5,911 bases of DNA from Candidatus Parcubacteria bacterium (GTDB lineage Bacteria > Patescibacteriota > Minisyncoccia > Phycocordibacterales > SBAW01), in the NCBI GenBank assembly GCA_019661855.1, contig JAIFWM010000042.1, forward strand, positions 1-5,911, given 5' to 3'. The position numbers were made by a program, and so were the translations under genes. The notes under the pieces were generated by a model, which saw nothing but the letters and a program-made list of their open reading frames with translations, made no database searches and was not told the DNA's origin. Below, piece after piece: positions 1 to 4,856 of the stretch (positions within the stretch are counted from its first letter, which is position 1; every line of letters starts with the position of its first letter).

Positions 1-491
1 TATGGAGGGCGGTAGTAACGCGTGCGTTCACCTGTAACGCGCTCGAGCACTCGACTTGTTGCACCAAGCTCAACCGAAAGACGTGACGGAGAATCGTGTA
101 CGTTGTAACTATGTGTAAAGGTGTGATTGCCGAGATCAAATCCATCATCAGCAATTTTTTTTGCGATTTGAGGATATTGCACCACATGCTCACCTATAAA
201 AAAGAAAGTCGCAGGAACGTTATACTCCTTTAAAACTTTGGCTATCGCCTCAGTATCCTTTGCAGTGGGACCATCATCAAAAGTAAATGTAATTTTTTTA
301 TCATTAGCTGAAGAATAGTAATAGTTGTATGCAGCAAATGCTTCGCTGTATGAAAGCGGTTGACGAGATTCAGGTATTAAAAAACCGGTAAAGAAAACTA
401 AAGAGCTAAAAAGAAAAACCCAAAATAAAAGGATTGCTATAAAACGGAACGTTCGACGTCGCCCTCCGGAGAGGGAAGTGAATACTGGCAT
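1..491 (-). CDS. Membrane-anchored polysaccharide deacetylase (NodB domain), C-terminus cut by the window edge
   Basis: Reading leftward from the ATG at 491-489, the frame stays open to the window edge and gives 163 full residues. A hydrophobic segment at about residues 15-39, after an Arg-rich start (R11-R13), looks like a signal anchor. It is followed by a NodB-type domain outside the membrane. The three classic motifs of carbohydrate esterase family 4 are visible: TFDDGP at 70-75 (catalytic base and metal-binding Asp), GNHTFTH at 121-127 (metal ligands H123 and H127), and RPPY at 161-164, with the Tyr completed beyond the edge. Family knowledge: these enzymes remove N- or O-acetyl groups from peptidoglycan, chitin-like or capsule polysaccharides. 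The substrate here cannot be told. The ATG is the first in-frame start after a stop codon (TAA at about 515-513), but it has no nearby SD. The remainder could be only the end of the NodB domain or a fused glycosyltransferase. The family call is firm; the exact start is less so. Confidence 0.9.
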   Translation of the reverse strand, partial: MPVFTSLSGGRRRTFRFIAILLFWVFLFSSLVFFTGFLIPESRQPLSYSEAFAAYNYYYSSANDKKITFTFDDGPTAKDTEAIAKVLKEYNVPATFFFIGEHVVQYPQIAKKIADDGFDLGNHTFTHSYNVHDSPSRLSVELGATSRVLERVTGERTRYYRPP

Positions 492-589
492 ACGGCAATA
501 CTGATTAACTGCTATGAACCCTTAATGTATGTACTCCTATCGGTAGTTTAAATGAAGATTGCCAAAAAGCCTCATAAGTTGTTCAGCTC

Positions 590-618
590 TTGCAATTTTT
601 TAGAGGTCGTGATACTAT
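590..618 (+). promoter_or_regulatory. Probable sigma70-type promoter of rpsO, giving a near-leaderless mRNA
   Basis: A -35-like TTGCAA (590-595) is followed after exactly 17 bases by a -10-like TACTAT (613-618). The ATG of rpsO is at 627, so transcription would begin about at the start codon or within a few bases of it. There is no SD in the 8 bases between. An overlapping TATATA (616-621) is an alternative -10 with a poorer 20-base spacer. Inferred from consensus match only. Confidence 0.55.
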
Positions 619-626
619 ATATAGGC

Positions 627-893
627 ATGTTAACCAAGCAGAAAAAAGCAAAAATAGTCAAGGAATCCGCAGTACATGATACTGACAGCGGATCTCCGGA
701 GGTCCAAGTCGCGCTTCTCAGCAAGCGTATTGATGAGTTGACCTCTCATTTGCGTAAACACAACAAAGACAAGCACTCTCGCCGCGGCCTTTTGCAGATG
801 GTTGCTGACCGCCGCTCACATTTGAAGTACTTGGAGGGCAAAGATAAGAAGCGCTACAACGCTATTATCAAAAAGCTCGGGCTTAAGAAGTAA
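627..893 (+). CDS. rpsO: Small ribosomal subunit protein S15
   Basis: The 88-residue product is S15, an early-binding protein of the 30S subunit that contacts 16S rRNA in the central domain and takes part in a bridge to the 50S subunit. The sequence has the family signature: the HDTDSGSPEVQVALL stretch (17-31), then H41, D48 and S51 in the HLRKHNKDKHSRRGLL segment (41-56), and the basic C-terminus ending in KKLGLKK. The length matches the usual 88-89 residues. The frame is open back to an ATG at 552, but the 25 extra residues (552-626) do not resemble S15 and overlap the predicted promoter, so the internal ATG at 627 (MLTKQKK...) is chosen. The start has no SD. Downstream there is no clear intrinsic terminator, so some transcription may continue into the next gene 93 bases away. 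Confidence 0.97.
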   Translation: MLTKQKKAKIVKESAVHDTDSGSPEVQVALLSKRIDELTSHLRKHNKDKHSRRGLLQMVADRRSHLKYLEGKDKKRYNAIIKKLGLKK

Positions 894-943
894 AACTCCT
901 CTTTTTGGGCAACTTCATCATTTCTTTGGGTATTCATGTATAC

Positions 944-971
944 TTGACATAGGTTAAGTATTTTATAAATT
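944..971 (+). promoter_or_regulatory. Probable promoter of the NYN-domain gene
   Basis: A perfect -35 hexamer TTGACA (944-949) precedes an A/T-rich stretch holding a possible -10, TAAATT (966-971, 16-base spacer). The better hexamer TATAAA (964-969) would give a short 14-base spacer. The start codon at 987 is 15 bases after the first of these, so the 5' leader would be under about 10 bases. No SD is present between the promoter and the ATG. Confidence 0.5.
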
Positions 972-986
972 GTTCGTCTGTTTTAT

Positions 987-1613
987 ATGGCTATCATTAA
1001 ACACAAAAGCCAGCGTGTCGGCATTTTTATTGACACGCAAAATTTGTACCACAGTGCAAAAAATCTTTATAAAGCCAAGGTAAATTTTGGTCAGGTAGTG
1101 AAAGAGGCTGTTGCAGGTCGCGTCCTTATTCGGGCTGTTGCCTACGTAATCCGCACAGAATCTGAAGAAGAAAAGGGCTTTTTTGAAGCTCTTAACAAGC
1201 TTGGCATCGAAACTAAGGTCAAAGACATCCGAGTCTTTGCCGGCGGCGCTAAAAAGGCCGACTGGGACTTAGGGACCGTAGTAGACCTCGTGGCTATGGC
1301 TCAAAAGCTCGACACTATCATTCTTGCGACCGGCGATGGAGACTTTGTCCCCGTGGTTGAGTACCTGAAGTTTGCTCACGGATGTCAGGTGGAGGTTATC
1401 TCCTTTGGCAAATCATCATCAGGACAACTGCGCGAAGCAGCTGATGACTTTATCGACATGTGCGAAAACCCAAGTAATTACTTGATAGGTTACCGCGGTC
1501 GTGGACGCTGGATCCCCAGCTTTTCGTCTGAAAAAGAAGTAGACACTACTCTTCCTGACTCTAACGAAAGTGACGAGGGAGAAGACCCAGCGATTAAACT
1601 CTCGGGAGAATAA
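987..1613 (+). CDS. NYN domain protein, LabA/DUF88-like (PIN-nuclease superfamily)
   Basis: The 208-residue protein has a NYN domain over about residues 9-160. Family knowledge: NYN domains adopt the PIN-like fold and use clustered acidic residues to bind a metal and cut RNA, though many LabA-like members have no proven activity. Visible acidic positions fit an intact site: D16 with N19 in FIDTQN (14-19), D92 and D94 in KADWDLG (90-96), D100, and D117 and D119 in ATGDGDF (114-120). After the domain comes a short Arg/Gly patch (YRGRGRW, 169-175) and an acidic, probably disordered tail (182-200) that may bind a partner or basic surface; this is inference. It lies between rpsO and pnp, genes of translation and RNA decay, so an RNA-related role is reasonable but unproven. 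The ATG has no SD but follows a good -35 element, and no earlier in-frame start is apparent. It converges on the minus-strand gene 22 bases downstream. Confidence 0.88.
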   Translation: MAIIKHKSQRVGIFIDTQNLYHSAKNLYKAKVNFGQVVKEAVAGRVLIRAVAYVIRTESEEEKGFFEALNKLGIETKVKDIRVFAGGAKKADWDLGTVVDLVAMAQKLDTIILATGDGDFVPVVEYLKFAHGCQVEVISFGKSSSGQLREAADDFIDMCENPSNYLIGYRGRGRWIPSFSSEKEVDTTLPDSNESDEGEDPAIKLSGE

Positions 1614-1652
1614 ATAAAAAGAAATCCCGTCGCGACTATTCGTCGCGACGGG
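1608..1652 (-). terminator. Intrinsic terminator of the minus-strand membrane protein gene, overlapping its stop codon
   Basis: A perfect 11-bp inverted repeat, CCCGTCGCGAC (1626-1636) and GTCGCGACGGG (1642-1652), has a 5-base loop. On the minus strand it is followed by a T-rich run (complement of 1608-1625), as expected for Rho-independent termination. The stop codon TAG (1638-1636) sits at the loop and stem edge, so the final residues RRDE are encoded by the hairpin. On the plus strand there is no T-tract after it, so it would stop transcripts of the NYN gene less well. Confidence 0.85.
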
Positions 1653-2265
1653 GTCTGTTGCGGTTGCGGCGATCTTCTCGATTTCTTCTACGCCACTCGG
1701 CAAAGTTACTCTTTAGCTCTGCCAATTCTTCGGCTGCAGTCGTAGACAAATGTCTAATTTTCCTTGCTGCTTCCTTTATTTTATCGACACTGTCGTCGAC
1801 TTCAGTCAGCGGAAACGTAAACTTCGGCTCAGGTTCCGGCTCTGCAGGGAGGTCCTCCGTTATTTCCTCCTCAAATGTCTGTCGAGTTTGTGCTTTACGG
1901 AGCTTATAGCGCTTCCATCGAAGGACTAATCGATTCCAAAGCCACTGCATCAGTAGCCAGCCTCCCAAAATAGTGACGAGACCAGCTAAAGAAAAGAAGG
2001 GGACGAGAGCAGACCGAAGGTTGAACGTCCTACCAGCACTAGCGAGCCCTTGGTCAAACGCAATGATCAGTTTAGCCAGAATGCTTGCAGGAGTCGTATT
2101 GATCCAGTCAGTAATCCATTGTATCCAGCGAGCGTTGATTGAGATCAACCAACTTACGAACCTGGGCGAAACCCATAAGGCAGTTGCGACTAACCACGTC
2201 CATGAAATGACGCTCCCAATGAGCTGTCTAAGATAGGCAGTTCGAGTCTTCTTTGGCTGTGCCAT
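1636..2265 (-). CDS. Hypothetical membrane protein with Arg-rich cytoplasmic tail
   Basis: I do not recognise this 209-residue protein. It has a hydrophobic segment at about 15-32, a Trp-rich amphipathic stretch at 36-55 (W39, W47, W50, W54) and a second membrane segment at about 86-110. The basic WKRYKLRK run (117-124) after it suggests that the C-terminal half is cytoplasmic. That half has an acidic Pro/Glu linker (132-147), a helix-prone region (155-190) and a very Arg-rich end (192-207: RRR, RR, RR). The tail could bind nucleic acid or acidic lipids; this is inference. The start is taken as the ATG at 2265 because an SD-like AGAGG/GAGGAA lies about 5 bases upstream and a plausible promoter lies at 2333-2305. 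A longer frame from a GTG at 2304 would add 13 residues, has no SD, and would begin at the predicted -10. The gene stands alone, convergent with the NYN gene and divergent from the small membrane protein gene. Confidence 0.8.
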   Translation of the reverse strand: MAQPKKTRTAYLRQLIGSVISWTWLVATALWVSPRFVSWLISINARWIQWITDWINTTPASILAKLIIAFDQGLASAGRTFNLRSALVPFFSLAGLVTILGGWLLMQWLWNRLVLRWKRYKLRKAQTRQTFEEEITEDLPAEPEPEPKFTFPLTEVDDSVDKIKEAARKIRHLSTTAAEELAELKSNFAEWRRRNREDRRNRNRPRRDE

Positions 2266-2268
2266 TAG

Positions 2269-2275
2269 TTCCTCT
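2269..2275 (-). promoter_or_regulatory. Ribosome binding site that sets the start of the membrane protein at 2265
   Basis: The minus strand reads AGAGGAA here, ending 3 bases before the ATG at 2265-2263, with the AGAGG core 5 bases away. This is a good SD-like match and favours the ATG at 2265 over the GTG at 2304. Confidence 0.65.
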
Positions 2276-2304
2276 CTTTCTTTGCAAAACGTGCATTCGG
2301 CCAC

Positions 2305-2333
2305 ATTTGATCATAATGAAGATTAATAGTCAA
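2305..2333 (-). promoter_or_regulatory. Probable promoter of the leftward membrane protein gene
   Basis: On the minus strand a -35 TTGACT (2333-2328) is separated by 17 bases from a -10-like TCAAAT (2310-2305; 4 of 6 consensus bases). Transcription would start near 2298, giving a leader of about 33 bases that contains the SD. Its -35 lies 9 bases from the -35 of the rightward promoter, back to back. Confidence 0.45.
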
Positions 2334-2342
2334 TGAGGAGCA

Positions 2343-2371
2343 TCGACCAAAAAGAGCCGCTGTGGTATAAT
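2343..2371 (+). promoter_or_regulatory. Strong extended -10 promoter for the small membrane protein, possibly also pnp
   Basis: A perfect -10 TATAAT (2366-2371) is preceded by TGG at 2363-2365, so it has the extended -10 form TGnTATAAT. A -35-like TCGACC (2343-2348, 4 of 6 consensus bases) lies at the ideal 17-base spacing. Transcription would begin about 2378, giving a leader of about 38 bases with an SD (AGGAG, 2403-2407). It is the best promoter in the window. Confidence 0.8.
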
Positions 2372-2381
2372 ATGAGCGGCT
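2355..2381 (+). repeat. Inverted repeat embracing the -10 box (operator-like)
   Basis: A perfect 7-bp inverted repeat, AGCCGCT (2355-2361) and AGCGGCT (2375-2381), has a 13-base spacer that contains the TATAAT. A dimeric repressor bound here would block the promoter. No regulator gene is seen nearby, so an operator function is inference from geometry only. Confidence 0.4.
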
Positions 2382-2415
2382 GAATGTAACAGGTTATGCA
2401 ACAGGAGACGAGACC

Positions 2416-2631
2416 ATGTGGCCTAATCCGCGCCTTCTGGCTTTTGGAATAGCACTTACCTTCTTTCTCGGAGTACTACTCTTACCAGGAGACAATCAGA
2501 ACCCCGCTTTCGAGCAAGAGCGGGAGTCTGTGCAACGGCAACTCAATGTCATGAAACAAGCTAACGAAGCTTCTTGGCATCAAGAGTTCGTGTATCGACT
2601 GGTCGACCGACAAGCTCGATCGCATAACTGA
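2416..2631 (+). CDS. Small membrane-anchored hypothetical protein (71 aa)
   Basis: I do not recognise the family. The product starts MWPNPRLLAFG and has one hydrophobic segment at about residues 7-24 (signal anchor or uncleaved signal peptide), followed by a polar, helix-prone region (about 31-66) with charged and Gln-rich spacing that could form a short coiled coil. No Cys is present, so it is not a lipoprotein. Support for a real gene is good: an SD AGGAG (2403-2407) sits 8 bases before the ATG, a strong promoter lies upstream, and a hairpin and terminator follow the TGA stop. It lies upstream of pnp in the same direction. Whether it also acts as a leader peptide for pnp is not known. Confidence 0.72.
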   Translation: MWPNPRLLAFGIALTFFLGVLLLPGDNQNPAFEQERESVQRQLNVMKQANEASWHQEFVYRLVDRQARSHN

Positions 2632-2632
2632 T

Positions 2633-2646
2633 GATCCGTGAGGATC
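2633..2646 (+). other. Small hairpin with GNRA-type tetraloop after the small ORF
   Basis: GATCC (2633-2637) pairs perfectly with GGATC (2642-2646) around a GTGA loop, which in RNA is GUGA, a stable GNRA tetraloop. It starts just after the stop codon at 2629-2631 and 9 bases before the terminator stem. It may stabilise the mRNA end or form part of the pnp leader. The stem is only 5 bp, so chance is possible. Confidence 0.4.
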
Positions 2647-2655
2647 TACACGAAG

Positions 2656-2690
2656 AAGCCTCGGCCTAGCGCCGGGGCTTTCTATTTGTT
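2656..2690 (+). terminator. Intrinsic terminator or attenuator between the small protein gene and pnp
   Basis: A 10-bp stem, AAGCCTCGGC (2656-2665) with GCCGGGGCTT (2671-2680; one T-G wobble), has a 5-base loop and is followed by the T-rich TCTATTTGTT (2681-2690). This is a typical Rho-independent terminator. It ends only 12 bases before the pnp ATG, so it may act as an attenuator or as a 5' hairpin on read-through pnp mRNA. Confidence 0.85.
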
Positions 2691-2702
2691 AGAGTTTCAG
2701 AA

Positions 2703-4856
2703 ATGCAAGTAAAAAAATTTGAAACAACGGTCGGCGGCAAAAAAATGATCGCCGAGTTTACTGACCTTGCCGAACAAGCCAACGGTTCGGTTATTTTGCG
2801 TTACGGCAACACTGCAGTGTTAGCCACTGCAGTCATGAGCGGCCGAACGCGCGATGATATAGATTATTTTCCTCTCACCGTCGACTACGAAGAGCGCTTT
2901 TATGCCGTGGGCCAAATTTTAGGCTCGCGCTTTATCAAACGCGAAGGCAGACCCAGCGAAGCTGCAATTTTGTCCGGCCGCATTGTTGACCGCACTATTC
3001 GTCCGCTCTTTCCTGCACACATTCGAAATGAAATACAAGTTGTTATTACTGTTCTTGCACTCGACGAGGAAGATCCCGACCAGGTCGCTGTTAACGCGGC
3101 ATCACTTGCTCTCGCAACCTCTGACATCCCGTGGGGTGGGCCAGTTGCCGCAGTACGCATCGGACAAAAAGACGGGCAAACTATAATCAATCCCACGTAC
3201 GCGCAGCGCGATGCCGCACAGATGGATGTTTTGGCCTGCGGCAAAGATGGCACCGTAAATATGATCGAGGTTGGCTCGTATGAAGCGTCTGAAGAAGACG
3301 TTGCAAGCGCCTTTGGCTTAGCAGTAGAGGAACACAACAAGCTCCTCGTATGGCAAAAACAAATTATTGCTGAATTGGGGAAAACAAAACGCAGTGCCGA
3401 AAAACCTGAACTTCCTGCAACACTCACTGGTTTGTACGAAAGTGAATTTAAATCAAAAATGACTCCTGCAGTTTTTTGCGGAGTGCCTAACAAAGATGCT
3501 ATCCATGCACTACAAGACGAATGGATGAAGCGAGTAGGAGAGACAGAAGAACTAAAAGAATTAAAAGGTGTTGCAAAACGCTTTCTTGAAGAAAAAGTTG
3601 ATGAAGAAATTCATCGCGGTGCGATTGAAGACAACAAACGTGCAGACAATCGTCGCTTCGACGAGTTGCGTCCACTCTTTGCTAAAGCAGGCGGCATCTC
3701 AGACATTTTGCACGGCTCCGGGATTTTCTATCGTGGTGGTACGCACGTGTTTACTGCGCTCACCCTAGGTGGCCCAGGCGATTCACAACTTGTCGACACT
3801 ATGGAAGAGCAGGACAAGAAACAGCGCTTCATGCATCACTACAACTTTCCTCCGTACTCAGCAGGAGAGACAGGACGCATGGGTGGTATTAATCGCCGTG
3901 CAGTTGGCCACGGTGCACTCGCACAAAAAGCACTTGAGGCAGTCTTGCCTAAAGTTGAAGATTTCCCTTACACCATTCGCTTGGTGTCTGAATGTATGGC
4001 AAGCAACGGCTCAACCTCGATGGGTTCAGCCTGTGCTTCAACACTCGCACTCATGGATGGGGGCGTCCCAATTACCGCGCCAGTTGCCGGCATTGCGATG
4101 GGTCTTATGACACACAATGGAGAAAACCGCGTACTCACCGATATTCAAGGACCTGAAGACGAGTTTGGCGGCATGGACTTTAAAGTTGCGGGTACACGCA
4201 AGGGAATTACTGCGATACAACTCGACATTAAACTTGATGGCATTCCTGTACCTATCTTGGTTGAGGCGCTCGCTGCAGCAAAGGTTGCACGCGCACAACT
4301 TTTGGACGTAATAGAGAAGGAGATAGCCACACCGCGAGCACACATAAGTGTGCGAGCGCCGGAAATTATTACGCTGAAGGTCAAACCAGAACAGATTGGC
4401 CTCGTCATAGGTGGCGGTGGCAAAACTATCAACGGTATTAAAGACATCACAAAAGTAGACGACATAACCATTGAGGATGACGGCTCAGTATTTATCACTG
4501 GGAAAAACGGTACCGCTCAAAAGGCCGCAAGTATGATCGAAGCAATTGTAAAAGAGTACAAGGCAGGCGAAGTATATGAAGGTGAGGTAACTCGCCTGAT
4601 GGAGTTTGGCGCTTTCGTGAAAATTGGCCCGACTAAAGATGCCGAGGGGTTAGTGCATGTCTCAGAAGTAGCTCCCTTTCGTATCGCTAAAATCTCAGAA
4701 GCAGTTGCGTTGGGGGAAAAAGTCCGCGTTATGATAAAGGAGATAGACGAGAAAGGCCGGATCAATCTCTCAATTAAAGCGATAGATCCAGAATTCGCGT
4801 CTCGCAAAGGTCTCAAACCCTCACAAGATGGCGGACTCACCCGAAGAGAAAAATAA
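2703..4856 (+). CDS. pnp: Polyribonucleotide nucleotidyltransferase (polynucleotide phosphorylase, PNPase)
   Basis: The 717-residue enzyme degrades RNA 3'-to-5' by phosphorolysis, releasing nucleoside diphosphates, and can also add 3' tails. It works as a ring-shaped trimer in the cytoplasm. All domains are present: first RNase PH-like core (about 12-145), linking helical region (about 200-310), second RNase PH core (about 315-540), KH domain (about 553-615, IGLVIGGGGKTI at 565-576) and S1 domain (about 622-692). Key residues fit an active enzyme: the phosphate-binding NGSTSM at 435-440 and the catalytic D486, D492 and K494 in EDEFGGMDFK (485-494), at the same numbers as in the E. coli protein. 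The RNA-gripping loop reads FIKR (77-80), a mild variant of FFRR/FFKR. The ATG at 2703 gives the normal PNPase N-terminus but has no clear SD, and no promoter is apparent in 2632-2702. The next gene overlaps the 3' end by 29 bases. Confidence 0.98.
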   Translation: MQVKKFETTVGGKKMIAEFTDLAEQANGSVILRYGNTAVLATAVMSGRTRDDIDYFPLTVDYEERFYAVGQILGSRFIKREGRPSEAAILSGRIVDRTIRPLFPAHIRNEIQVVITVLALDEEDPDQVAVNAASLALATSDIPWGGPVAAVRIGQKDGQTIINPTYAQRDAAQMDVLACGKDGTVNMIEVGSYEASEEDVASAFGLAVEEHNKLLVWQKQIIAELGKTKRSAEKPELPATLTGLYESEFKSKMTPAVFCGVPNKDAIHALQDEWMKRVGETEELKELKGVAKRFLEEKVDEEIHRGAIEDNKRADNRRFDELRPLFAKAGGISDILHGSGIFYRGGTHVFTALTLGGPGDSQLVDTMEEQDKKQRFMHHYNFPPYSAGETGRMGGINRRAVGHGALAQKALEAVLPKVEDFPYTIRLVSECMASNGSTSMGSACASTLALMDGGVPITAPVAGIAMGLMTHNGENRVLTDIQGPEDEFGGMDFKVAGTRKGITAIQLDIKLDGIPVPILVEALAAAKVARAQLLDVIEKEIATPRAHISVRAPEIITLKVKPEQIGLVIGGGGKTINGIKDITKVDDITIEDDGSVFITGKNGTAQKAASMIEAIVKEYKAGEVYEGEVTRLMEFGAFVKIGPTKDAEGLVHVSEVAPFRIAKISEAVALGEKVRVMIKEIDEKGRINLSIKAIDPEFASRKGLKPSQDGGLTRREK

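Noticed and set aside
552..626. N-terminal extension of S15 from the ATG at 552
   Set aside because: The extra 25 residues do not resemble S15, they overlap the likely promoter, and the standard 88-residue S15 starts at 627.
894..943. Terminator for rpsO
   Set aside because: There is a T-run near 902-906 but no stable stem before it, so no intrinsic terminator can be claimed.
1419..1703. Minus-strand open frame of 94 codons across the end of the NYN gene
   Set aside because: It overlaps two better supported genes and the terminator hairpin, and shows no family features.
2266..2304. Longer start (GTG at 2304) for the minus-strand membrane protein
   Set aside because: There is no SD, and it sits at the predicted -10 and upstream of the expected transcript start. 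The ATG at 2265 has a good SD.
2388..2405. Direct repeat AACAGG (2388-2393 and 2400-2405) in the leader of the small protein gene
   Set aside because: Six-base repeats at this distance occur often by chance, and the second copy is explained by the SD.
2900..3493. Long antisense open frame within pnp (197 codons)
   Set aside because: It is a shadow of the pnp coding frame, with no recognisable domain, no SD and atypical Ser/Cys-rich composition. The plus strand here encodes a fully conserved PNPase.
4338..4353. Hairpin GCACAC / ATAA / GTGTGC inside pnp between the second PH core and the KH domain
   Set aside because: A perfect 6-bp stem, but short, inside conserved coding sequence and without a T-tract. 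It is likely chance.
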